A DNA stretch of 6,802 nucleotides from Methanomicrobiales archaeon (GTDB taxonomy: Archaea > Halobacteriota > Methanomicrobia > Methanomicrobiales > JACTUA01): positions 1 to 6,802 of the forward strand of contig JAJRDF010000079.1 of assembly GCA_028678555.1 (NCBI GenBank), read 5' to 3'. Position 1 is the stretch's first letter. Each line of letters begins with the position of its first letter. A program made the translations under genes and the position numbers. Under the pieces are notes generated by a model that saw nothing but the letters and a program-made list of their open reading frames with translations, did no database searches and had not been told where the DNA came from. This document shows positions 1 to 4,681 of this stretch, in pieces.

Positions 1-347
1 ATCCAGGGCTGCATGTAGATCGCGCTGAAGGTAAACGTACCGGCATCCTGGGGCTGGACCGTCCAGCTATGGGTGCCGCCTGATCCCACCATGCCGGCGG
101 GGACCTTATCCGGGATGTACTCATCATGAACGATCGAGAGCCCTTCGGTGACTTGTACCTGCCAGCTGTACCCGGTGGTCGGGTTCTCCTTCAACCGGAT
201 GGTCACCAGGCTGTCCTTTGCCACGGAAATCGTCTGCCCGTTACTGGACTCATCATATACGGCGGAGGAGGTGCAGCCGGTCATGAGGAGACCTGCCACA
301 AGGAAGCCGACCGCAAGGAGACCGGTGAGAGTAGGTGTCGGTTGCAT
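1..347 (-). CDS. Chagasin-family (I42) cysteine protease inhibitor, predicted lipoprotein; 3' end cut by window edge
   Basis: The minus strand from the ATG at 347 reads 115 residues without a stop and runs off the window. Residues 8-24 are a hydrophobic leader ending in a lipobox-like MTGC, with Cys25 as the predicted lipid-modified residue, so the mature protein should be anchored on the outer face of the membrane. The rest shows the three loops that chagasin-type inhibitors insert into the active-site cleft of papain-like proteases: NPTTGYSW at 55-62, GSGG at 88-91, and YMQPW at 111-115, where the family usually has RPW. Family members are usually about 110-130 residues after the leader, so probably only a short strand is missing. 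No Shine-Dalgarno is visible before the ATG. A TTAT element about 26 nt upstream suggests a leaderless message. It lies downstream of two other minus-strand genes but across a 106-nt gap, so it is probably its own unit. The motifs make the family call strong; the target protease is unknown. Confidence 0.9.
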   Translation of the reverse strand, partial: MQPTPTLTGLLAVGFLVAGLLMTGCTSSAVYDESSNGQTISVAKDSLVTIRLKENPTTGYSWQVQVTEGLSIVHDEYIPDKVPAGMVGSGGTHSWTVQPQDAGTFTFSAIYMQPW

Positions 348-369
348 AGACGGAAGTCGGCCGGGGAGC

Positions 370-377
370 CCATAAGG
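370..377 (-). promoter_or_regulatory. Possible TATA-like element for the chagasin-like gene
   Basis: Read on the minus strand, this stretch gives CTTATG-type sequence centred about 26 nt before the ATG at 347. That is the archaeal TATA-to-transcription-start distance for a leaderless mRNA, and no ribosome binding site is seen. The match to a full archaeal TATA box is weak. Confidence 0.3.
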
Positions 378-430
378 GGATCGTTGACTCCGAAGGGATT
401 GGAAGCTATCCAGGGTTCGTCGGAAGTGGG

Positions 431-443
431 GGCCCGGAGGGCC
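431..443 (-). terminator. Small palindromic hairpin after the CxxC protein gene
   Basis: A perfect 5-bp inverted repeat (GGCCC / GGGCC) around a 3-nt loop lies 11 nt beyond the stop codon of the small CxxC gene. No T-tract follows, so termination is only a possibility. A 5-bp GC palindrome can occur by chance in such GC-rich DNA. Confidence 0.2.
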
Positions 444-453
444 GAAACCCGGA

Positions 454-612
454 TCACTCCTCAATCGTCCCGTCGGCCAGCTCCGCGATGGCGCACTCCT
501 CGCACTGGAACCCCTGGGCCTGCCATTCCTCGTCCCCGTACTCATCCACGCTCTCCTGGCCGCAGTAGCCGCAGATCCGTCTCCTCCGCTCCCGTACGCC
601 CTTCCTGCCCAC
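454..612 (-). CDS. Small (52 aa) CxxC...CxxC zinc-ribbon-like protein
   Basis: The gene starts at GTG 612-610 and stops at TGA 456-454, giving 52 residues. It has a basic N-terminus (residues 2-12, seven Arg/Lys), then CGYC at 14-17, an acidic middle containing ESVDEYGDEE, and CEEC at 37-40. Two CxxC pairs about 20 residues apart fit a small zinc ribbon; the metal is inferred. The start lies 6 nt after the stop of the DUF61 gene in the same frame. It is preceded by GGTGA (623-619), a good Shine-Dalgarno core that contains the upstream TGA, at a 6-nt spacing, which implies translational coupling. No other strand or frame here carries a better candidate. I do not recognise a named family. Binding of nucleic acid or a ribosome-associated role would be a guess from the basic arm and zinc knuckle alone. 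Confidence 0.72.
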   Translation of the reverse strand: MGRKGVRERRRRICGYCGQESVDEYGDEEWQAQGFQCEECAIAELADGTIEE

Positions 613-618
613 CCTCGC

Positions 619-623
619 TCACC
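619..623 (-). promoter_or_regulatory. Shine-Dalgarno GGTGA embedded in the DUF61 stop codon
   Basis: The minus strand reads GGTGA, which pairs with the archaeal 16S 3' end (UCACC). Its last three bases are the TGA stop of the DUF61 gene. Six bases then separate it from the GTG start of the small CxxC gene, so the terminating ribosome sits at the next start. Confidence 0.6.
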
Positions 624-1077
624 CCATGACCATCTGGATCACCGTCGGGTACTTTCGGATCAGGGAGTAGACGATCGCCCTCCCCACCCAGAGTCTCCCG
701 TCATGGAGCTGCCGCAGGGGCCCGATCTCCCCCAGCTCCTTCAGCGCTTCCACCGCCGCGGGATCGGTGAGGAGACAGCTGTCCGCGACGTCCGGGTCGA
801 ACCGGAAGAGGAGGGGGATCCGGAGTCGCCGGTGGAGCGGCTCCGGAAGCCGCTTCCCCATCCCCACGAGGATCTCCCGGCGGAACCGGTACTCCTTCCC
901 CCCCTTTGTCACAGACGCGGGGCTCTCCTCCCGCAGGAGCTCGGCAAGGGTCTTACGAACCTCCACGATCCCCTGGTTGATCCTGCCCATCTCGAGGGAC
1001 ATCCAGCGGGAGAGGACCGGCTCTTCGGTGATGCGGGGGCGGTGGTCCATGCGGCAGTTCCCTGAACAGGAGACCAT
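619..1077 (-). CDS. DUF61 / UPF0216 family protein
   Basis: This 152-residue protein matches the archaeal DUF61 (UPF0216) pattern as I know it. It has an N-terminal helix, RINQGIVEVRKTLAELL at 32-48, a segment with a KGGKEYRFRREIL strand-turn-helix at 58-70, and the RIPLLFRFD strand at 86-94. A regulatory-looking C-terminal half ends in KYPTVIQMVMG, equivalent to the family's terminal L-P-T-x-x-Q motif. The biochemical function of the family is not established. The ATG at 1077 was chosen because GGGGGAG lies directly before it and an A-rich TATA-like box at about 1103-1114 predicts transcription starting only about 5 nt upstream. ATG at 1050 or 1002 could instead be used, because residues 1-25 look less family-like. 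It heads a minus-strand unit with the small CxxC gene and diverges from the Nre gene. Confidence 0.85.
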   Translation of the reverse strand: MVSCSGNCRMDHRPRITEEPVLSRWMSLEMGRINQGIVEVRKTLAELLREESPASVTKGGKEYRFRREILVGMGKRLPEPLHRRLRIPLLFRFDPDVADSCLLTDPAAVEALKELGEIGPLRQLHDGRLWVGRAIVYSLIRKYPTVIQMVMG

Positions 1078-1196
1078 CTCCCCCGCGGGAGAGATGAAGG
1101 TTCCTTTTTTGTACTGCGGTGGGGGTCCCGGTGCCGGCCGCCACTTTCCCCCCGCGCACCTCGGGTCTTTAAGCCCCGGGACCGACCGCTACCCCC
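1078..1196. promoter_or_regulatory. Divergent promoter region between the DUF61 and Nre genes
   Basis: This 119-nt gap carries one TATA-like element per direction. The minus strand reads TACAAAAAAGG (about 1103-1113), centred about 31 nt before the DUF61 ATG. The plus strand reads CTTTAAG (1167-1173), centred about 26 nt before the Nre ATG, which suggests a leaderless Nre mRNA. The central part is GC-rich with no other recognisable structure. Confidence 0.5.
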
Positions 1197-2375
1197 ATGG
1201 GACCGGGCAAGGCCGAGTACCTCCGGCAGCTGACTGCCACCCTCCCCATGTTCTCGGTGGACGTGGGCCGGGAGATGGAGGGTTCCACCCCGCCGTCGAT
1301 CTTCATCGGCGCCTGGAACTACCCTGCAGTGGACGCCGGCCCCATGATGGCGCCGGTCCATGGGGATACCCGCGTGATGGATACCCCGGAAGAATGGATC
1401 CCGGGGAGAAAGACCCAGGAAGAGATCATCGGGTACCGCATGGGTCTGGTCCGGGGAAAGCGCCGGGTCCGGGTGGACGACCGGGAGTCCCGGTACGCAG
1501 AGCTCCTCCGGGATATTGCCCTCTCCGACGGTTCGGTGGAGAGCGAGGCCGCCTTCGAACACATCCCTCAGGGGTGTTCCTTCTCGGAGGACCATGCCCC
1601 GTTCGGCCCCAGTGCACCGGTGGAACGGTTCGAGATTGGGAACGTGCGATGGGACCGGAACCTGGAGCAGGCGTTCCATGACACGGATCTCACCGCCACC
1701 GGGGCGATGATCGATCTCCACGGGAAAGGGGTTCCCTTCTCCTCCATCCAGAAGGCCCTCTCCGCGGGTGCCCTGGGAGTGGGCCAGCGCCGGCGCCTGG
1801 TGCCCACCCGCTGGTCCATCACTGCCTGTGACGCGGCCATCGGGGACCACCTGCTCAGCCGGGTCCGGCAGCATCCCCTGCTGGACACCGTGCGGGTCCA
1901 CGAGTTCTCCAGCCTTCACAACACCTATGCCGTGATCCTGCTCCCCACCCCCTGGCAGTACGAGTGGATGGAGGCCTTCCTCCACGTGATGGGGAAGGAA
2001 GAGCTCCTCTTTGCCGATCACGAGGGGTTCCGGCCGAAGAAGGAGTACTCGTCCGTCGGCGGTTGCTTCTACTCCTGCCGGATGGCGGTCCTGGAGGCCC
2101 TGGCCCGGGAAGGGAGGCAGGCAGGGGCGATCATCCTCAGGGAGGCCTACCAGGGCTACGTCCCGCTGGGAGTCTTCAACGTGCGGGAGAACGTGCGCCA
2201 GGCGATGCTGCAGCCCGGGACCGGGTTCGAGGACCTGGGATCGGCCCTCGCCGCCCTCTCCCGCCGGCTGGCCCTCCCCATGGACCGGTTCCTCTCGGAG
2301 AGCACGCTCCTCGCTGACCTGCAGCGGGGGACGGGGCAGAGAACCCTCGGGGAATTCACGGGTGCGGCAGTCTGA
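1197..2375 (+). CDS. Nre-family archaeal DNA repair protein (DUF650/DUF651) with a C-terminal PIP-like motif
   Basis: The 392-residue product has both halves of the Nre family. The N-terminal domain (about residues 15-100) contains the PPSIFIGAWNYPAVDAGPM strand and the pattern EEIIGYRMGLVRG. The C-terminal domain (about 215-370) contains ACDAAIGDHLL, HEFSSLHNTYAVILLP, GGCFYSCRMAVLEAL and REAYQGYVPLGVFNVRENVR. Known Nre proteins take part in DNA damage repair and bind the PCNA sliding clamp through a C-terminal PIP box. Here QRTLGEF at 381-387 fits Q-x-x-L-x-x-F, but Thr replaces the usual second aromatic residue. The Cys-rich zinc motif that opens canonical NreA proteins is absent. A TAA lies in frame at 1170-1172 with no start codon between it and ATG 1197, so this is not a start-site error. 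No Shine-Dalgarno is visible, and a TATA-like CTTTAAG suggests leaderless translation. Family is clear; the A versus B subtype is left open. Confidence 0.9.
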   Translation: MGPGKAEYLRQLTATLPMFSVDVGREMEGSTPPSIFIGAWNYPAVDAGPMMAPVHGDTRVMDTPEEWIPGRKTQEEIIGYRMGLVRGKRRVRVDDRESRYAELLRDIALSDGSVESEAAFEHIPQGCSFSEDHAPFGPSAPVERFEIGNVRWDRNLEQAFHDTDLTATGAMIDLHGKGVPFSSIQKALSAGALGVGQRRRLVPTRWSITACDAAIGDHLLSRVRQHPLLDTVRVHEFSSLHNTYAVILLPTPWQYEWMEAFLHVMGKEELLFADHEGFRPKKEYSSVGGCFYSCRMAVLEALAREGRQAGAIILREAYQGYVPLGVFNVRENVRQAMLQPGTGFEDLGSALAALSRRLALPMDRFLSESTLLADLQRGTGQRTLGEFTGAAV

Positions 2376-2448
2376 TCCCCTGAGGCCGTCGGGGTCCTAT
2401 CCCACGGGTTTATGTGGGGGGAACGGTCATCCTTTCTCCGGGATATCC
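2376..2448 (+). promoter_or_regulatory. Promoter region of ferredoxin 1 with TATA-like TTTATGTG
   Basis: TTTATGTG at 2409-2416 begins exactly 40 nt before the ATG at 2449. With the usual 26-nt spacing, transcription would start near 2438 and leave a leader of about 11 nt. The second ferredoxin gene has the same geometry. Confidence 0.5.
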
Positions 2449-2676
2449 ATGGTGAAGGTAACCATTGACCGGGAGAACTGCACCAGCTGCGGTTCCTGCT
2501 GGGATCTCTGCCCGGAGTTCTTTGAGGAGAACCCGGCCGACCACTTCAGCCAGATCATTGAGGACTGCCGTACCGGCGGCAACCCTGCCGAGGGCGAGGT
2601 ACCGGAGGATGCCGAGGCCTGCGTCCGGGACGCGGCCGAGGCCTGCCCGGTGACCGTGATCACGGTGGGCGAATAG
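2449..2676 (+). CDS. Single-[4Fe-4S]-cluster ferredoxin 1
   Basis: A 75-residue soluble electron carrier. The cluster motif is C11-x2-C14-x2-C17 with the distal ligand in C66-P67. Cys21 and Cys58 sit where single-cluster ferredoxins such as Desulfovibrio gigas ferredoxin II have their structural disulfide; the spacing of eight between Cys58 and Cys66 matches that protein. One more Cys is at 40. The second CxxCxxC motif of two-cluster ferredoxins is absent, so one cluster is expected (inference). The insert around residues 41-55 (RTGGNPAEGEVPEDA) is shared with the next gene. ATG 2449 is chosen because the Fd fold starts at MVKVTIDREN and the TATA-like box sits just upstream. The partner enzyme is not shown; nearby nadA is an Fe-S enzyme, but no link is demonstrated. 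Confidence 0.92.
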   Translation: MVKVTIDRENCTSCGSCWDLCPEFFEENPADHFSQIIEDCRTGGNPAEGEVPEDAEACVRDAAEACPVTVITVGE

Positions 2677-2812
2677 ACCCCGGATCACGGGAGAGCCGGG
2701 TAACGACCGGAATCACGGACAGGGATACAGTCCTCCCCCCTCTCTTCTTAACGGCCAGGCGGCCGGGATTCCTTTATCGCGTGCGCCATCCCAGGGGAAC
2801 CGGGAGATCGGG
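2677..2812 (+). promoter_or_regulatory. Gap between ferredoxins; TATA-like TTTATC and Shine-Dalgarno for ferredoxin 2
   Basis: This 136-nt gap contains a pyrimidine-rich stretch (about 2730-2750) that could end the ferredoxin 1 transcript. TTTATC at 2773-2778 begins 40 nt before the GTG at 2813. GGGAG at 2802-2806 serves as a Shine-Dalgarno 6 nt before that GTG. Ferredoxin 2 therefore probably has its own promoter. Confidence 0.5.
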
Positions 2813-3037
2813 GTGCGCGTTTCCATCTACCGGGACGGGTGCGTCATCTGCTCTGCGTGCTGGAACCTCTGTCCCGAATACCTGGAGCAGCACCCGGAGG
2901 ACCGGAAGAGCCAGGTGCGGGAAGCGAACCGGATCGGCGGAGCGCCCGGGGAGGGGGAGGTGCCGTCTGAGATGGAATGCTGCCTCCGGGAAGCGGCCTG
3001 CTGCTGCCCGGTACAGGCAATCGTCCTCTTTGACTGA
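2813..3037 (+). CDS. Single-[4Fe-4S]-cluster ferredoxin 2, cysteine-rich paralogue
   Basis: This 74-residue ferredoxin is a diverged tandem copy of the preceding gene. It has C10-x2-C13-x2-C16 plus C65-P66 as likely cluster ligands, and Cys20 with Cys57 at the disulfide positions. The shared insert reads RIGGAPGEGEVPSE at 40-53. It differs by three additional cysteines: Cys56 beside Cys57, and Cys63 and Cys64 directly before the ligand Cys65 (CCCP). That makes nine cysteines in 74 residues. They may alter redox potential, bind a further metal or be redox-active; the sequence does not say which. GTG 2813 is used because GGGAG lies 6 nt upstream and the fold begins with VRVSIYRDGC. It is convergent with nadA, 39 nt away. 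Confidence 0.9.
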   Translation: MRVSIYRDGCVICSACWNLCPEYLEQHPEDRKSQVREANRIGGAPGEGEVPSEMECCLREAACCCPVQAIVLFD

Positions 3038-3060
3038 TCCCTGCCGGGCTTCCGGCGGGA
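3038..3060. terminator. Intergenic hairpin between convergent ferredoxin 2 and nadA
   Basis: TCCC-T-GCCGG (3038-3047) pairs with CCGGCGGGA (3052-3060) to form a 9-bp stem with one bulged T and a GCTT loop. It begins one base after the ferredoxin 2 stop and ends 16 nt from the nadA stop, so it could serve either transcript. There is no adjacent T-run. Archaeal termination relies mainly on T-tracts, so a role in 3'-end stability is equally possible. Confidence 0.4.
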
Positions 3061-3076
3061 GGACCGCTGCCTGCCC

Positions 3077-4012
3077 TCACGGGAGGGAGAGCATCCGTCC
3101 GATGGCAGCCCTGGCACCCCGGGCCACCTCTTCGGGAACGGTAACCCGGGGATCCATGGTCTCCAGGGCCTTGAGGACCTTCTCCGGTGTGGTCTTTTTC
3201 ATGTTGGTGCAGATCGCCTTCGCGGAGAGGGGAAAACAGCGCCTGCCGGGGCACCGCTTCCGGATCGGGTACAGGATTCCCGTCTCAGTGCCGATGATGA
3301 AGGCCTCCCCCCCGCTCTCACAGACATGCCGGACCATCCCTGATGTGGAGAAGACATGGTCCGCCAGGTCGATCACTTCGGGCCGGCACTCCGGGTGCAC
3401 CAGCACCTCTGCCCCGGGATACCGGTGCCGGGCCTCCTGAACCTCCTCCGGCGTGATCCGGTCATGGACGATGCAGAAACCCTCCCAGGGGATGATCTCC
3501 TTCCCGGTGAACCTGGCCGTGTAGAGCGCCAGGTTCCGGTCCGGGACAAAGATCACCCGGTCCTCCTCCAGGGACTGGACCACCCGGACGGCGTTCGCGG
3601 AGGTGCAGCAGATGTCGGAGGCTGCCTTCACCTCTGCCGTCGTATTCACGTAGCAGACCACGGCAGCGCCGGGATACCGCTCCCTGAGCACCTGCACCTC
3701 GCCTGCCGTCACCATCTCTGCCATGGGGCAGCAGGCATCGGCGGCCGGGAGGAGGACGGTCTTCTCCGGCGAGAGGATCGCCGCGGTCTCGGCCATGAAG
3801 TCCACACCGCAGAAAACAATGACGGCCTCGTCCCGTTCGGCGGCGGCACGGGAGAGCTCCAGGGAATCCCCCACCATGTCTGCCAGATCCTGGACCTCCG
3901 GCACCTGGTAGTTGTGGGCCAGGATCACCGCATCCCGTTCCTCCTTCAGGGCCTGGATCCGGTCTGCCAGATCCTTCTGTTCCTTCCTCCCCGCAGCCCC
4001 CTTCCCCTGCAC
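3077..4012 (-). CDS. nadA: Quinolinate synthase NadA
   Basis: This [4Fe-4S] enzyme of de novo NAD synthesis condenses iminoaspartate with dihydroxyacetone phosphate to quinolinate. The 311 residues carry the family motifs in order: AHNYQ at 32-36, GVDFMAETA at 69-77, ADACCPMA at 91-98, YVNTTAEVKA at 121-130, TSANA at 137-141, PDRNLA at 157-162, EGFCIVHD at 177-184, HPEC at 206-209, STSG at 222-225, GTETG at 241-245 and CTNMKKT at 268-274. Expected cluster ligands are Cys95, Cys180 and Cys268, whose spacings of 85 and 88 match known NadA proteins. The GTG start at 4012 has GGTGAGGAG (4027-4019) 6 nt upstream. The usual partners, nadC and nadB or aspartate dehydrogenase, are not in this window. 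It is divergent from the 121-residue gene. Adjacent cysteines (94/95 and 135/136) and extra cysteines are present, as in many anaerobes. Confidence 0.98.
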   Translation of the reverse strand: MQGKGAAGRKEQKDLADRIQALKEERDAVILAHNYQVPEVQDLADMVGDSLELSRAAAERDEAVIVFCGVDFMAETAAILSPEKTVLLPAADACCPMAEMVTAGEVQVLRERYPGAAVVCYVNTTAEVKAASDICCTSANAVRVVQSLEEDRVIFVPDRNLALYTARFTGKEIIPWEGFCIVHDRITPEEVQEARHRYPGAEVLVHPECRPEVIDLADHVFSTSGMVRHVCESGGEAFIIGTETGILYPIRKRCPGRRCFPLSAKAICTNMKKTTPEKVLKALETMDPRVTVPEEVARGARAAIGRMLSLP

Positions 4013-4118
4013 CGTCCACTCCTCACCGGCTCATGGGCACGCAGAGGAGATAACCCTGCACCCTTTTCCCCGGCATCATCACCATTTTCTCATCCGGCTC
4101 CCCATCCGGTACCCGGAC
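4013..4118. promoter_or_regulatory. Divergent region between nadA and the carrier/NcsA operon
   Basis: This 106-nt region holds the nadA Shine-Dalgarno (GGTGAGGAG, minus strand, 4027-4019). A TATA-like GGTTATCTC on the minus strand at about 4046-4054 would give a very short nadA leader. On the plus strand, the only AT-rich stretch is ATTTTCTC at about 4084-4091, about 30 nt before the ATG at 4119. No clear ribosome binding site precedes that ATG. Promoter assignments here are weak. Confidence 0.35.
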
Positions 4119-4484
4119 ATGCCGCGGGAACTGAATGACAGGGACCGGGAGATTCTTGCGAAGCTGGCCCCGGAGTGCACCGACCTGGTCTGCTCCGGAT
4201 CCGGGGTTCCCTTCCGCTCCCTCCTGCCCCCGGTGGCCAACCACTTTGCCCGGGACGAGGCGGACTTCCGGGAGCGGATCGGACGGTTGAACGACGAAGA
4301 GCTCCGGTACCTGGCGGACCTGGTTCTTGTCGGCGAGGAGAGCCTGGGATGCGTGCCGCCGGATTTCCTGGAGATCTTCCTCTGGCGGGTGGCCGAACGC
4401 CTGGGGGACGAGGCGGCGGTACAGATCGTGGAGCGTGCCGCGGCAGGGGAATGCCCGAACAGCGACGGGGCGGAGGATCTGTGA
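4119..4484 (+). CDS. Unrecognised 121-residue protein, first gene of the carrier/NcsA operon
   Basis: I do not recognise this protein. It is acidic to neutral, has no signal peptide or membrane segment, and looks mostly helical. One region (residues 1-19) is charged. PECTDLVCSGSGVPFRSLL at 18-36 holds Cys20 and Cys25, followed by a helix-rich stretch (44-72), Cys78 and a C-terminal helix. Cys112 lies in a short tail. No known catalytic motif is visible. ATG 4119 is the first plausible start; the open frame extends further upstream but would run antisense into nadA. Its TGA overlaps the GTG of the ubiquitin-like carrier gene (GTGA), so the two are translationally coupled and probably act together or need matched amounts. 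A role in sulfur transfer or tRNA thiolation is inferred only from this context. Confidence 0.8.
   Translation: MPRELNDRDREILAKLAPECTDLVCSGSGVPFRSLLPPVANHFARDEADFRERIGRLNDEELRYLADLVLVGEESLGCVPPDFLEIFLWRVAERLGDEAAVQIVERAAAGECPNSDGAEDL
4472..4479 (+). promoter_or_regulatory. Strong Shine-Dalgarno GGAGGATC for the ubiquitin-like carrier
   Basis: GGAGGATC matches the archaeal anti-Shine-Dalgarno closely and lies just before the GTG at 4481, inside the 3' end of the upstream gene. It decides the start of the small carrier gene and supports coupled translation. Confidence 0.65.
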
Positions 4485-4675
4485 GGGTCGAGCTGCCTGA
4501 CGGGTCTGTCCGGACGGTGGACGCGGACGGGATCCCGGTGGAGGAGGTGCTGGTCCTGCTGGGGGTGAACCCGGTGGAGGTGATCGTCACCCGGAACGGC
4601 TCCCTGGTTCCCGAGGATGCGGTGGCGGCCGGTGACGACGAGATCCGCCTGGTCCGGATCTCCCACGGGGGGTGA
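4481..4675 (+). CDS. Ubiquitin-like beta-grasp sulfur carrier / SAMP-type modifier (MoaD/ThiS/Urm1-like) ending in Gly-Gly
   Basis: This 64-residue protein has the beta-grasp layout. A first hairpin contains MRVELPDGSVRTVDA, followed by a short helix (PVEEVLVLLGV at 19-29), a strand VEVIVTRNGSLV at 32-43, the D-A-V-A-A-GDDEIRLVRI segment at 47-60, and a terminal His-Gly-Gly. An exposed diglycine end is the hallmark of carriers that an E1-like enzyme adenylates and converts to a thiocarboxylate, or conjugates to protein lysines (SAMPs). The V-x-R-N-G and D-x-V-x-x-GD-x-[IV] patterns are typical of ThiS/MoaD proteins. It sits directly before ncsA, whose haloarchaeal and eukaryotic counterparts work with SAMP2 and Urm1 in wobble-uridine thiolation, so that role is the most likely (inference). 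MoaD or ThiS function cannot be excluded. No E1-like gene is in the window. Start GTG overlaps the upstream stop. Confidence 0.87.
   Translation: MRVELPDGSVRTVDADGIPVEEVLVLLGVNPVEVIVTRNGSLVPEDAVAAGDDEIRLVRISHGG
4671..4675 (+). promoter_or_regulatory. Shine-Dalgarno GGTGA embedded in the carrier stop codon, 6 nt before a CTG
   Basis: GGTGA ends in the TGA stop of the carrier gene. Six bases later, in the same frame, is CTG 4682, the only start-like codon that would preserve the N-terminal zinc finger of NcsA. The layout is identical to that at 619-623. Confidence 0.5.
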
Positions 4676-4681
4676 GGGAAC

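Noticed and set aside
126..629. Plus-strand open frame across the chagasin-like and CxxC genes
   Set aside because: No motif. The minus strand carries the lipobox and I42 motifs, and two CxxC pairs.
909..2021. Long (370 codon) minus-strand open frame opposite the Nre gene and into the DUF61 gene
   Set aside because: It is antisense to two recognised genes. Its translation is low-complexity, rich in Gly, His, Arg and Pro, as expected from stop-poor GC-rich shadow frames.
2011..2676. Possible fusion of a longer N-terminal region to ferredoxin 1
   Set aside because: The upstream part is the out-of-frame reading of the Nre gene with Arg/Ser/Pro-rich nonsense. The ferredoxin fold begins at ATG 2449 just after a TATA-like box.
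3356..4138. 260-codon plus-strand open frame across nadA
   Set aside because: It is a shadow of nadA, which has all cluster ligands and motifs on the minus strand.
4673..4675. TGA between the carrier and ncsA read as selenocysteine or as a fused protein
   Set aside because: The Gly-Gly before it is exactly the expected carrier C-terminus, no selenocysteine-type structure is apparent, and a well-spaced Shine-Dalgarno plus CTG offers a simpler explanation.
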